NCBI GenBank assembly: GCA_013398015.1
Contig: VZRR01007842.1
Span: 1,377,391 to 1,441,390 of the forward strand
Reading direction: 5' to 3'
Source of the DNA: Oreocharis arfaki
Lineage: Eukaryota; Chordata; Aves; Passeriformes; Paramythiidae
DNA length: 64,000 bases
Under the pieces are notes generated by a model that was not told the origin of the DNA, searched no databases, and saw only the letters and a program-made list of their open reading frames with translations. The position numbers were made by a program, and so were the translations under genes. Shown here piece by piece: positions 24,401 to 39,400 of this stretch (its first letter is position 1; every line of letters starts with the position of its first letter).

Positions 24401-27400
24401 TGTTCATGCATTTTCCAACACAGACAACTTGAAGTGCAACATTATTCAGGTGATGGAAGCCAGAGCCCTAAACCCTAACTCTAATCAAAAACCCCTAATC
24501 CTGACCACAAAATCACTTGTACAGTATGTTCTCTAGATGTTTCAGTTAAGGCGCAGAAAATAAATAATCTCCTGAGCGTCAAGTAGCTGCCCCTCAGATG
24601 CCAAATATCAGCATATTTCTCAGCAAATATTCTGGGAGGCTGCCAAAGCCTTTCTGGAATGGGCTGTACTGTCTTGAAGTGATGCTTCCTTTCTCCCATC
24701 TATTACTGAGGCTATCCTTGGTGAAAAATACAGATGCATTTTTAGCTTTTCAACAAGGAATGAGAATGCGCCTAGGAGAGGTTATTCAGCATTCGGTCCA
24801 GAATTTATCTCTCAGGATCTGGGAGATGTGATTCAGTCTGCTCCTAGAACAAGGTTTACGGGTGATTTATAAAACTCAGCAGCCTAATTTAAATGGAATG
24901 CCACTAGTACCTTAAGCTAAGAGAATCAAGAAGGGCACAAGTATGTACAAATAAGAAATCGTACTCAAGTACTGCAACTATTTGAACTGATGCAATAAAT
25001 GCTAGGCTATCTGCCTCACATAAGTGTAGAAGAACATAGTACAAGAAAGCCACAAATTCCACAGGAAAACCTGTGATACTTAAGATGGTAAAACCTTAAT
25101 GTAGCACCCTTCAAAGCTGATGGAAGCCTCATGAAAAGAATTATTGAACACAAGTCAATCTTAAAACCTCCAGGATTGCCTGATGTGGTTGGTGGAGTTT
25201 TTGTGCGCACATTTGGTTTTGTGGTTTGGTTTGTCTGTTTGTGTTTGTTTGATTTATACAACGCAAAAATTTGCTCTCTTTCATAAGGGAGAATGCAGAA
25301 TCTCTTTTTTGGTTGTGTAGCCTCCACATGAGTTCAGAGCCATCCTTGAAAATGAACATGGAAAGTCTTACAACATTCCACAGTCATAAACAAGTTGGAA
25401 AGTAAAAATTTTCAATATGTGAAATATGACCTCAGAAGTGACCGTCACAATTTCTCTTAAATCTTTTGAAAAAATTATTTGCTGAGTGACAATGACTAAG
25501 TTCATAGACCAATTACCCAAAGCCTTTCAAAATTACTGTTGCTTCTTAGGTACTTTAGCAGTCTTCCATAGCAATGGTTGCTGAGTTACTTCTTCCTCAC
25601 GTAGATCCTAAAATTCACATTTATTGCTGGTACAAATAACGCCAAAGAATGCATTAGTACAGAGGTTATCATTAAGCTGATGGAAGGTATCACCATAACT
25701 GATTCTCCCCCTGGAGATTCCTTAAAAGTCTAAGTTAGCAATTCAGCAGAGACAATGCCTCAGAGCAACAAAATTACTGAAAAGAATTCTTAGTAACTCA
25801 GATAAACAATGAGAACCGTTCTGTATGCTACAGACTATTAAGAAATTGTAACAGCAGATTCATCAAAAATAAAATGTTTGGTAAAAACTGGAATGATACT
25901 AAACTGGTACCCTTTGGAACTCATAGTGTTTTCTTTCTTAACATTACAAAGGCAGTGCAATGCCTGTGTGAATATCCATCTATAGGAGGATCAGGGTTTT
26001 GAATCTCTTTGCAAATTCGAAAGAAATAAAGGACTCCAGGACCTGACAATCCTACAGACTTTGAGAGAGCCACCTCCTCAACTGGAAGAACAAGGTCATA
26101 ACACTCTACAAATGAGTTAATTCTAAAAATAGGGATCTGCAGAAGTTAGAAAATTAGAATGCTGCTTGTGCAACTACTTTTTTTCCATGATCTAGAAACC
26201 AGATCATCTAGCTATGACCTAGTACTAGGTGAAAACATGGAACTACACTCTAACATGAAACATAATATTTTATCAGACTTCCTACTGTGGAACAGCCCTC
26301 ACGGGTTAACTGCTTTACTTACAAGCAATACCAGTATACTTGGTATCAATTTCTGCAGTATCAAGAGACATCAGAGTGTGAAAAGCCAGATAACCACCAA
26401 AGTCTGAACAGCTATTTGAAGTATGTTGACATAATTCAGAAGTCGAAGCTTATCCAAACAAAAGAGAGAGAGAATCAGTCTGGCAAATTAAATGTTAAGT
26501 TAAACTGTTAAGGGAATACACTACAAAAAACTCACAAAAACACGCTATCCATGAACAAAAAGCAACCAATAAAATACTTCTCCAAAAATCATGAGAACAA
26601 GCAGGTTTCTCGAGAGTCTATAGATAATCAAAGGGTCAAAGAACCCCCCAGAATCTCATATCCAGAGAAGATAATGACACAAGACTTTCTTTTTCATTCA
26701 CTATTAATATGAAATATTTTTTATATTTCATTACAGAATGTTTTTTGGGGGTGGGGTGGGTAGATCAGGATGGGATATGGATGAGACAATGGAGACACAG
26801 GACATGACACCTTTGTAGCTGAATTGCTGAAAAATGTAAAAACAGAACAGACCAACATAATGGAAGAAATCACTGTGATTGATAATTATCAAAAAAGTCT
26901 AAAAGCCCCTAAGATAAAAGAGCAGAACTACTCAAGTAAAATTTCCCACTTCAAAAATCACACAGGATGGCCAAAATAAAGGCAAATTGCAAAGAAATGG
27001 AGAAGGACATTACAATGCCAAGTGACTGGACAATAAACTGGCAACTTAAATTTAGATAGGGCCCAGTTACTGCATATGGGGAGGACTAATCCCAGCTTCA
27101 TTTAGGAAAATTACAGGCTTCAAAGAATTACTTCTGGGTAACTAGATCTTAGATAACACCAAGAAACTACCAGCTCTGTAACTGGAAGAATCCAATGAGG
27201 GAAAAAAAAAAAGGATTAGAAGTGACACAACAGGGGTATCTTGAATACCTGAATGGGAAAAAGTTTTTTCATCTTTATGTCAGTAATAAGTGGTTGGCAT
27301 GATGCACTCCAGAAATTGCCCTAAAATATTAAACAGAATGTGTACATGACACTAATGGCTAAACATTTCAAAACAAATCTGTTCTGCAAATTCTCTTACC

Positions 27401-30400
27401 GGATCATTAGCTACATGACATTTTTCCTTTCCAGAGTTTTTATACTTCAGACAGAAGCAGCAAGTTGAAAAAATAGCAGTAAAATATATATTCAAACACC
27501 TTTTGAGGCAATTATAAGAAAAGTTCTATTGTAAGGAGACCACACTGCAGAAAGTGAAACCACAACCACGTAACTTGTCAAATGGTTCATATGCAGACTG
27601 GGACAAAGCTATGGACAGGACCGAACGCTGTCACTCCAACTTGAGCTACCATTGACACAAATCCTCCCATTCCCATCATGGAGCAAAACATGCTTTCATA
27701 CAATACTTACTTTGCTGGATTTCTAGAACCCAGAGTCCAATAATGTGATAATATCTTTTTTTCATGAGGTAGTGACTTCCTTGCCTGAAAAAATGTGTGA
27801 TGCTCAACACAAGATTTCCAAAGATTTTTGCATGCTCTGTAATTTAACATGTTGAAGGCAACAATATGCTCTCTGGATTCATTCTGTAACAGTAGGGAAC
27901 ACCATGTTTCAACATATACAAGTAAATGAAACAGTAAACAAGGCCATAAAACAACAATAAAATTATTTCAAGCTTAAACATGAAAAATACATTGAGGCAA
28001 ACATAAAAACAAACAAAAAAATCAGTGTATAGTAGATTTTGAGCTGGAGATGGCCAAAATACTGCTGTGACCATGTGAAATTCGAAACTGCAAAATGTGC
28101 ACTTTACAAGTTAATGAAATGTTAATGAAATATTTAAGTCTAGACCGGTAAAGATTTTGTATATATGAGTGTCACGTTATACCAATAAACATATTTTCAG
28201 GTTTCCAGTCAGATTTTGACCTCCAAAGACAAACAAAATTCTTTAAAACATTCCAGTAAGGGTGTAAGGTAAAAAGGCAAAAACCTCCCATTCTATGAAT
28301 TCAAACTCTTCACACAAGGCTTCAATTCAATAACCTTCTTTCAAGTGTCATAGTATGTAAAAAGCATATTCTTGACAGCCTTTCAGAAGAAATTGAAGAT
28401 GTTAACAGTGATCCTTCTTGGGGGAAAGAAAGTAGCTGTGATGGGACTGGAGCTGCTGCTACTGCTCTTCAAATCCACTCCTGCTTGGATGATAACGTGA
28501 GGCCACAATGAGGAGGATCAGAAGGCAGCAGAATACAAAACTTGTGTGTCTCAGTGCAAACTCTTACAGGTAACTTCAGTGGGAAAGTGCCAGTGAAACA
28601 CGAGTGCAACACAATTGTGCCACCCATGTTTATGCCCAAGAGCTTTGTTATGTACAAGAGAAAGCTTTGGTTAGTTAATGTAGTTATTGACGGGAAGATA
28701 GTGGAATGAGAGCAAAGCAAATAGAAGAAGGTAACATGAGGCCTTGAGTCAATTGCTATCATAGCGCAGCACCTCAGTGAAAAAAAGCAAGTTTTCATCA
28801 CTCATCTTTTCCAGCTCCTCTAAATTACGACTGATTTTGACATCTCAACGTATAATTAGGCAGACAACATTTTGCTTGTTCACAGCAACAGTCCTGTTGG
28901 GAAGTAACTACAGACCATTTTGGCTGGAATAGTCAATCTGTTTTCCTTGTGTTCTTTTTATTTCTAGGCAGCATTTTACAAATGCCACATATCAGAGATC
29001 AATCCTGCATTTTGCAAATCACTTCATGTCTAGTTTGGAGAATCTATGGCTTCAGACCCTCTTTTAGAAAAACTGTGAGACTCTCAAGAGAAAAAAAGTT
29101 TTGCCTCTTGATTTTACATAAGCACTAAAAAACATTTAACTGATTGCAATCTTTCAGGAATGTTTTCCCTGTATCTATTAGAGCATTTTAAAAGTATTTT
29201 ATTTTTAAGATGGGAGTTTGTTATTTGAGTCTCTTTCATACTGGAACCAACACATCTTCTGTCAGTTCACCACACGTGCTTCTAAGTAGTCATGTAAAAT
29301 AAAGCAGGAAAGCATAGTGAAATCTTAACTCAGAATTTCTTGAAATATATAAAGCATACACCACAAGGGTTTAATGACAAATGCCATTTCTGACACACTC
29401 CCTGTTGGTTGAACACCACTTGAAGGGTTTTACTACTCCAGCAAACAAATAAAAGGAAGTGTACAGTTATTTTTGTTGGCCTGAAGCACCAGGCTTTCAA
29501 TTGCCATAAAAATTATTTTATCCAAACTTCTCAATTATACTGAAAAGCCATAGTATAAAGATAAAGAATTAAGTACACCTAATACTCTATTTTCAAATTT
29601 AGACTTGAAAATAGTAAGGAATTTTACTTGTTACATTACAAGTGTGCTTTTCTATTGTCACAGAACCTTCTTAGTAACCTTTAAGTATGCTGGAAGTTTT
29701 AACATGGATTTAAGCTAAGAAAAATATTTTGATAAGTTTTATAAAAATTTATTCAATTTTTAGACTAACATAACCTTTTGTTAATAACAATCTGCCTCAC
29801 TAAGAGGCCACCTTGCAAGTCATGCTGTTAAATCTGCATATATTTTAAAGGTGAGGAGAGCTCTAGCGAGATCATAGGATCTACTGCCCATCATACTTCT
29901 CAACTCAGGTTCTAAAAGAATGGCATTTCAATGACTATCAAGAAATAAGGATTAGAGAAATTTGTGGCCATTAAGGTAAAGAGAACAATTTCACACAGCT
30001 AAAGTGTTTTGCTGGTTCAGCATCTGGAAGAACTTTTGCATCAGCTGTGTGTGTATTCCATTCACAGAAAATATGAAAATATCTACAGCATAGAAACACA
30101 TATTTTAATATGCAGCAAATGGAGTTGTTTTTAAGCATTAGATAACATAGAAAATAAAATTCCATTTCTGAAAGGTACAAAATGTTGCCTGTAAACAGCA
30201 TAGTTCCTATTCCTACCTTAAATCCTGCACCCTTCATTAAGCCTACATGTCATGAGCTTCTATAGCATCAGACATTCACTGATTCATCAGTCTTGCTCCC
30301 CAGTCCTTACGCAGCTCTTCAGTAGAAACAGAAATACTGCATACTCCTAAATCAAGTAGCTGATCGACAGACCAAAGCAGTGGGAGGGTAAAAGAGAAGG

Positions 30401-33400
30401 TGAGTAGCAGGGAAAGAGTGAGATAAGGCAAATTGATTTCTTAGAAAAGGCACGTAAGGAAAGAAGAACGTAGTAAAAGAAATAAGGAGAATAAATCAAT
30501 GAAACATGGCACATCCTAGAGGACTGCAAATTCATTGCCTTTGAGAACTTTCTGTAGGTTTTGGTAAAGAATCTACATATGACATACAAAATATAAAAAG
30601 TGCTACAGCACACTCATCATCTTTAGTCAAACCTTGCCTATGAATATACAGTATCTGCTCTGTTTTCCCCACATTCTTTCATCTTCCTTACTTTCAGATT
30701 CATTTACCTATTTACTTCTGTATTTCCAAGCAAAATCCTGATCAATCCAAAGACTCATACCAATGCAATCATCTGCCCTCACACACCCATCAGGCTGTTT
30801 TGGTGAAACCCCCAGGAGTCCACTCCTTTCTCTCCCACTGCACAGCACCAGCAATCTTTTCCAAGCAATACCACTGGAGTACTGCACACTCAATGCCCTA
30901 AATTTCAAGCAAAAGGGGCTGACAAGGATGAATGTATCCACAGATTTAGTAGCACACCTGGTCTGCTTTTTCATTTGTACTGAGAAGGAGTAAAAAGGTC
31001 ATGCAGCTGGCCCTACTTTTCCTACAGTTCTGTAGCTCTTTCAGCATGACACTGTGTGCATTACTGTCATCTCCATAGGTAATGAAACAAAGAACTATGA
31101 TCACTTAAGAGGAGGTAAGCTAAAAGAATCAAGAGCCTTGAACTGTCATCATTTATCAAATGTTTAATTGAACAAATTAAGATTGCTGCCCTCTTCAAAG
31201 GTGACACAGGTCTCCAGAGAGAAAAATTCTACTTTTGACAGCAGTCAAGTCTTTATGTAATGAACACACATATTTTATATTAAGTCCACAGATTGTTCTA
31301 TATTGACACTTTATTCTTCTATATTCCAAAACCACTGTAAGTACACTCATTTTCAGAGAATCATAGAATGGTTTGGGTTGGAAGGGACCTAAAAATCATC
31401 TCGTTCCAAGCCCTATTTTACTAACCATTTTTGGAGAGTTCTGTTACAACGTTTATTCTCACGGACGTATTTGGAAACTGCTGTCTGTAAGCCTGCCCTT
31501 ATCTGTATATTTGGAAATATTTTGGTTTAAAAATTACTACTTAGCAGTGAATTTTTATTCCTCAAACCCAGGACAAGTTACTACTTGCAAGTGTTTACAC
31601 TCACTAGTGAGTAGAATGGTTTATCAACTGCTCATTTCTTCATGCAGTGAAATATATACGAACAGACTGTGACATGTCTGCCTATAAACAACATATTTAG
31701 AAACTTACAGCTAGTAAAAAAAAATATTAAGATCCCCCAACAGTGTGCAAGGACACACTCTGAGCATGCTGTGTGTGTGCAAGCAGTAGTGCAGTAACAC
31801 TATCTTTGGATGCTAACAATCTTTAAACGTGAATCCTGAAAAGTAACGTGCATACTTGCACACTCCTTAAATTTCAAAGAACCCACCAGGCTGAAAAAAG
31901 AAAGACACACAGAAAAGAAGAAAGAAGAAAACATTTTCCTTTCGGGCAAAAAAGGCCTCCCTAGAAATCTGTGTTCAGCAGACCTCCTAATCTATGCGGG
32001 TCAAGAGGTGGTCTTGTAACACTGCTCCCATCAATTTAAGAGCTCATTTACTACCAGAAAGCCTTCATGAAGTTTAGGTACAAGTTAACTTGTACCTTTT
32101 ACTATGTTCTCAAGTTTTGTCCTCAACTGAATTAAAGTATTTATACATCTGCTGATCACTAGTTTCTGAGAGGTTTTTTTCTGTCATATTAAATAATCTA
32201 TGCTCTCTGTAAAAAGGTATCTTAATTTATTTTTTCGTATTGTGTCATCACAATAACGATCAGTAATCAAGATCCCCCCCCATTAAATAGACTAATACTT
32301 CAACTGTTCTGCAAAGAGCACAAAGCAACCCACAGAAGCCAACTCCTAACAGTAGAAAAATCTTACATTAGTTTTATCAACTATCTTCACATAATTTGCC
32401 AACTCCTAAAGCCTTCCATGTTACACACAGAAGGAGGTGTGCTATTCCCCTTTTCAACCTCTTGTTTTTCAACTGCAAAGCTCTCCCTTCCTCCAGGAAC
32501 CTTGCTTTCTTCCTGAGCTCTGAGCCGCATAAGCTGAAGGGATCTCACACAGTCCCCCTAGACAGGATAAGCAGTTGTTTAGTAGATTCACGGCATTAAG
32601 CAACTCTACAGGGCAGGGAGAGCAATGAAGGGAAGAGCAGGAGATGCTGATGAGAAAAGGGAAATATACTACATTAAAAAATACTGGAGAATGGATGGAG
32701 ATCTGCATTTAACCAAAGTCTCCAAGGGAGAAGAAACCTCCATGAGAAAGATACAGTCCAACAGACTGAAAGTGGAGGGATTCAGTGTTGGAAAAGAAAC
32801 AAAAGAAGGGAAAAAGAGGGAGAATAAGAAGACCAGAATAGCAAGACCAAATTAACAGCGTTTCAAAGGCAAGTTACCATAACAGAGCCTTTTGATCAGC
32901 AGTTTGTAGGTTACATTCAATATAAAAATATTGAATATGATCAGTTGAGCAAAACGAAATTAGAAGACTACTTACATGTTTTTGCCGTTGTTGTATAAAA
33001 AACTTTTTCCTTTTAAAGGAAATTTTTAAAATGTTCACCCTAAAAGAAAGAAACAGGCCATGAAATACTGAACAATGTTTAGAGGCATAAAACAATGAAA
33101 AATAATACTGCGTACAGAGAGCCTGAAAGATTATAGCTGTAAAATATTCAATGAATAATACGCAGCCATCTCCTGTGTTGAGTGGCAAATAGATGTCCTC
33201 GTTTAATCTTTAAATAGTTCACAGCAGTTCTCTCCCACCAAATCTATTCTTGCAGCAAAAACTTGATGACATCTTCTACACTAAACTGCACAAATGTTAA
33301 ATGTGTCAACTTTTGTATAACTTCAGAGTCATATGACAACTGTGACTAAAGGAATAAAATTTAAGACCCTAATGACATGACAAGGTTGGTCTTACAACAA

Positions 33401-36400
33401 CTGAAACTTTGCAGAGGCTTTGCGGAATTGGTTTCATAATGTGAAAAATATCACATACTTGCATTAATAACTAAACAAAACCTCTAGATAAAATCATAAT
33501 TTTAGAAGGATGAAAACTGTAAGAATGATAGTTAATATATTTTTCACTTCATTAACATTGCTATGTAATTTATGTGGTAATTTTAGGATGGAACATCTCA
33601 TTTTATACATACATGGTGTGAATACATATTTTCTAAGGTAAAGATTACAACTGGAATTAGTGCTCCAGCAATTTGCATTTTAATTATATGCTTATCAGTT
33701 TTGCTAAATTAAACAAACTTCTACCTACCCACACACCTACCCACAGCAAAACAAGATTTGTCTAAAACACCTAAATTTTTTCTGCAATAGTTCTACTTCA
33801 GTAACTGAAAAACCGCATTTTTTGGAAAAAGAAATCTCTGATCTGCAGTCAGCTGGAATCTTATGGATGGCTTAAGGAAAGCTATTTAAGGTCTGATCAA
33901 GCCATGTTTGCCTGAAAAAAATATCATGAAAGGGTTTTGTAAGTTTACTGCCTAAAGTCTCATTTTCGTGCACTGATGCTTCACAGGATGTTAGGTATCA
34001 TCACATATGAACTCTGTCGAAAGTCTTCTCAGTTCTGGCACAGTTTTTGCATCACTCTCATCAAGCGAGATGGCATAAAATTCATTCCCCATTGCTCATG
34101 GGGGATGCACTTGAGTTATAGAGCAACATCATGGATACAGGAGAGTATATCTGCCAGTTACTAACAAGAATATTCATGGCATTACCTATCTCCCCTCCTG
34201 CAAAGGAGGTGGAAAACAGTGTGTGCCAATTTCAGAAAATGCCCTTCTCCATCAATTACAGAACCACAAAGAAACAGGCATTTCAACACTATCCTTTGAC
34301 AAGACAAACTGATGTGAAAATTAATGGAAAATTGAAATCATATCCACCTCTCCTGTTAGGCCAACTCTTGAAATACTTGCGTCATTTGTCTTGCTACCTC
34401 AAACAACAGTGATCTGTGTTGTTCATCTAAAAGTTCTGGATTCTGAACTGCCTGACAAGTCATACAAATTTTCAGTTGTATTTACTGAGCTGCAACTTAT
34501 TATGAATTAATTCTAGTACTATTCTGCCTGAACTAGCACCACTCAAGTTTCGTGCTTCTGGTTCTTTCTTACCCATTTCTTGACTTGGATTAAACTTCAA
34601 CAAACAAGTTTTTGGAGATATTCTCAGCTTAACGCAGTTCCGTCATGGTCTGCTCTTACCCCAACATGGAGCCAGCAAAAATGCAGGACAGAAAAATAAC
34701 CTTGCAGACTAAGCAAAAACCCTCCCACCAAACAACAAAAGGGGAACCACCATCCCAAAGTACCAAAACTCTCTCATCAATACCTCTCCTCTATGCCCTA
34801 CTTTATTTTCTTTTAATTAAAAAAAAAAAANGCCAAAACTCCCTAAATCAAAAAACCCCAACCCCATGATTCACTACATGACCGTTTAATCACTTCAAGC
34901 CAAATCAGGGCTTTAAGTCTCCTTATTTTGACATTCTCCTAAATAGAGCACCCCTCTCAGTTCCATTCATTCTTCTTAAAGCAGAACTAAACCTATTGAT
35001 TTCAGGCACAAAGAACACTTGCTACTCTGATATTTTTATTTAACAATAACTAAAAACCATTTGCACTGTTATGCCTAAAAATTGAGTGAATATTTACATC
35101 TAGAAAAACCTACAAAAAGATCCAAGAGATTAAGGCGCCAAAGGATTTAGACTTAACAAGTTCTTGAAGATGCCATACCCAAAAATTATATTAATAGAAT
35201 ACAGTTACTGTTATTATAACTGGTGGCTCAGCGGCCCTTCTCCTACCTATAATCTGTCCAGTGACTATGCAACATTCACAAATCATTAAATTTCATGGTT
35301 TACTTAAAAAGCACTCACTAGTTGTAGCATATTAAGAATGATGGATCTTTTGGGTCCCATCTTCCTATCACTCATAAGCATCAAAAAAGATTTGTCACTC
35401 CGTGGGCCACAGAATTGCTAATTTCTCATTAAACTGGCAGTCCTCTCCTAGCACTTAGTACTAACAGCTGGTACTTGTGGCTTGAAGCAAAAAAAAGTTT
35501 CTTTACCTGTAAATCCTATACTTTGCCACTGAAAGATTCATCAAGAAAGGTTCTGTCCAATTTGCTATGCAAGATAGCTGTTTTCCAAGTTTTAACTAGC
35601 AATGTGTTATGCATTCCTCAAGCAGTTTCTCTGAAGTTTTCAAGGCAGTGAAACTGCATATACAAAATAGCATTTAATACCTAACTTTAGTTGCTGCTGA
35701 TATAGAGAGTGTTTGTATGTTTTTGCCATTAATATTTTACTTGCAAAATCAATTTGGAAATTACCACAGAACAGTTAAGCACCCTTGAGAATAACTCTGC
35801 AGAGTGTATAAAATACTGCATTAAATCCAAAGCTATTTTTTAAACATATCTTGACTTGTATTGCAGCTGACTGATCAGTCAGCTCTTTACGTAGGTTGCT
35901 TTGATTGAAAAGCCTCTTTTTGCCAAGGCAGAACTCTCTCACTGCCTCTGTTCCTGAAAACTTTTGGTCCCCTTTGACTACTACCATATGGCATAGTTGT
36001 ATTGTTGTCATCCACTGCAGAGTATTTTACTTAAAATTTTGGAAAGAGTGCTTTGATGGTGTTTGCTGCCACCTTGAGTTCTACCTCATTAATGGTGGAG
36101 TTTGCACAGTTCATACGAAAAACCACTTGGTACAAATGGTGTTACATAAAAAGCCTAAATTATTACCACTTCAGGCATTACAGAAACATATCCTACTCTG
36201 AGGTCTAAAATAAAAGTGAGAATTCATACTACAAATACATCCCAAGCAACTCTGCTCTGGTGGCTTTCAGTGTTTGCTTGTTTTGGTGGGAATCATTCCT
36301 GCACAAAGAATTATGATTAACTCATGCAAGATGCCAGAAACAAAATATCAAAAAGTTAGCCCCTGTGTAGGGAGCTTTTGCTTTCAAGATGAAAAGAAAT

Positions 36401-39400
36401 CTTGAGAGAGAGGGAGAGAGAGGGAGAGCTTGGAACAGTTGCATTAGCTGTTGGCTGAAAATATTACTGCCTAAACCTCATATTTTAGAGCGGGAATTAT
36501 TTGAACTGAAAAACCTGTGGGTTTTATTTCCCTCAATTTCTTTCTGTAAATGAGAATAGGCTTTTGTGAAAAATGTTTTAGCATCTTTGTTTTATTCCTC
36601 AGTGCTCTCCAGCAACAAAAGCAGCACAGGAAGTTGTAGATTCCTCCTGTCTTGTGTGCTACAAACTATCTTTCCCTTCCTTAAAAAAATCATATAGTCA
36701 CAGATTTTAAAATGCCATTGCTCTATGGTTTTCAGGAACAACTATTATCCATTCATATGTTACTTAGGTCAACTAAGTTGGCAGAACAAGACTGGCAGAA
36801 GACGGAAAATGTGCCTCCAGCTGGCAGTTTTTAAAACCTGCAGTGGTTCAAAGAAGCTGAGAGGCTGATGTATGAAAGTGCAGCACTCAAGGCATAAAGA
36901 TGAAAGATAAAAGTCTTTTATGCTTTAATGTGCATTAGAAATGGAAAAATACAAGTTTTCACTGTGCTGCTGTATGAGAGCACTATTATTGACATACATT
37001 TATCCAGGATGATTGCAGTATATCCCAGGGAGTTGAAATGCAACTCACAGCAAAGAAAAAAAGAAGAAAAATCCAGAGATTTTGGATTGCAGTATATTTG
37101 AAACTGATTTTATTGCTTTTTTATAGGAAATAGCTGTCTGGTTGGGTTCACAAATGAAAGGATGGAATGACTCAAGTATTTAAAGAATACAGCTAGAGAA
37201 CCTTTTAAAAATTTTTTTGTATAATTAAGGGTCAAAAAGCAAGTACAACCCATTGGAATGCATTTTTCTGTCATGATTAAGAACACTGTACTATCTTATT
37301 GAAAAAGTTATCCAGAACGGTTGTTACAAATTCAATAAAGAACTTATGTATAACATAACAAAGCTATATTTTTATCAAGCACAAAACCCCAAGTTCACAC
37401 TTCTTTTTAAAAAGATTGGAAAAAGTTCTCTCTGATCGAATCCAAAAACCTTAAGGAAGTGCCCAGCCTCCATATAATTTCTAATTCGGGTTGCAATTTT
37501 TAGTATGGTATAACTAATAAAGCCCAAAAGCACTTTTAAAAAATTATAGCTTATGTAACTTCTCATGTCATTCACATTAGAGTTCTCGTGCAGATTGTTT
37601 CTCTGCAGAGGTTATTTTCTACAGCACTATCCTGCATTCTAATGTTTTACGTATCAGAGAAAAATGTAAAGGTCTCTTCCCTGCTGACTCCAAACCTTGT
37701 TAATGTTATACACCCATATTTGATGAGATTTAAAAATGTCTAAATTACATTATCCTACTTCCTGTAAACCTGAAACGCCAAATAACTCATTTTACATTTC
37801 TACTCCAAGAAGCAAATATCTTCTTGCTGAATGCCACGTTAAAAAGTTCAGACTGCACTTAATTCAGACTGAACTAGCTGCTGAGCTTTAATAGCAATAC
37901 TGATTGGTTTTGTTTGTTCTTAAAGAGACATATTATTGGGCATAACTGCAGCAAATCTCTAAGACCACAGGGTCCTCCTAATCACGTACTCATACCTGTA
38001 TGTAAATTAACTTGATCAAGACTTCACACAGTGCAAGGACTTCAAAAGTCTTAGAGATTTAAAAGCCTAGGCAAGTTTTCATTTTTATCTGAACACAAGG
38101 AAATACCACAATACTCCATAAAGAACAAATATATGTATTGTAGGCTTCTTTGGAATAAATGTGAAAGCAAATAGAAGATTGTAAAAACTGACATATTTCT
38201 TCACAATAAACGAATTTACCAGGGATAAAAGCTTGTACAGATGAGTTTTCTATATACAGCAATTCCACTGGATGCAATCCCAATCATAAGATCTAGATTA
38301 TGGAGATCCTGCAAAAGAGAAATACTGTAAGATCACAGATGCAGTTTGTGTCATTCACATTTATCTACTAATAAATTTATTTTCAAGCTTTCTATGCCTA
38401 AATTGCTACCCTTGAGGAAAAAATTCAATGACATTTTTGAGTTTCGATTTTTGAGCATCTCTTTCTTTTGATGTTATCTATTACATATTCTAAATATTAT
38501 TCATTCATTAAAACAAGTTGTAATGTTCATCCTACTACCCTGGATATTCCTAAGCTCTGTATCAGAGTAAATTTGCAAGTCTAGCCTTATTAATTTCAGG
38601 AAAGAAGTTGAAGTACTTCTCAAGATTAGTCAGGTAAATGTCACAGAATTTTTTGGAACTGAACAAAAATTTCCTGATTATAAGCCGTTTAAAAAGAAAG
38701 AGGAAATAATTCCTAACTTTTTCCTAAAAGGGCTTAGTAAAAAAGACTGCACAGGAGGTGACTACAATTTTGCACTTAAGAGTATGTTGGAGAAATACCC
38801 ATGTGTACATGAATATTTGATACACTAAATGAAATCCATTATTAACTAAACCAAAAGCTGTGCATTAGTTTAACACACGCAACTGGAAAAAAAAATCATA
38901 AATTTGCAATCCTTTCTAGGTATTGAGATACCCAAGAGGAAAGACTTCTTCCATATAAGCAAAAATTTGAGTTAAAAAAAACCAAAAAGGCAGGGAGCAG
39001 GATGCTGGATGTTCATTTTGAGTCTAAACCCAAACTGATGTTAGAGAAGTTCGAAACTTTGGCTTCCCATTTCTTATGATCAATACACACTACTATGTTA
39101 TTACACAGATTTCTAAACAGAGCTAAATGCATACATTAATCCACATGTAAGCAGAATCCACTATTTAAAATATCGGGTTTGAGTCAAAAGCAGTTTCAGA
39201 CAGTTTTTAAAGGACAGCCAATGGCAACAGATTCCCTTAAAGCCTTCAGTAGCGCAGTTGCTCCTCTAGATGGTACTCTGGGCTCAATTAATATATGGCT
39301 TTCCTCCTTGCCCAATCTCAATTTCATTATAATAGTAAGGCACAGAAAAATGGAACACGTAGTATGTGCTCTGACATTACTGTGGAATGTGTACAATAAA

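Larger units (their letters stand above)
22928..27710 (-). other. PTPN3: PTPN3 intron W10-W11 (4.8 kb)
   Basis: AT-rich unique sequence. Includes a degenerate telomere-like patch (24466-24500) and a G-rich run (26747-26774). No gene or clear transposon seen. Confidence 0.85.
27884..32975 (-). other. PTPN3: PTPN3 intron W9-W10 (5.1 kb)
   Basis: Contains a short CR1 tip (about 31357-31415), a perfect 22-bp palindrome (32076-32097) and a purine-rich stretch (about 32600-32850). A 110-codon minus-strand open stretch (28469-28801) has no recognisable domain. Confidence 0.85.
33040..38219 (-). other. PTPN3: PTPN3 intron W8-W9 (5.2 kb)
   Basis: AT-rich unique sequence with an A-run followed by a single N (34831) and a short GA-rich microsatellite (36401-36428). 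No gene or transposon recognised. Confidence 0.85.
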
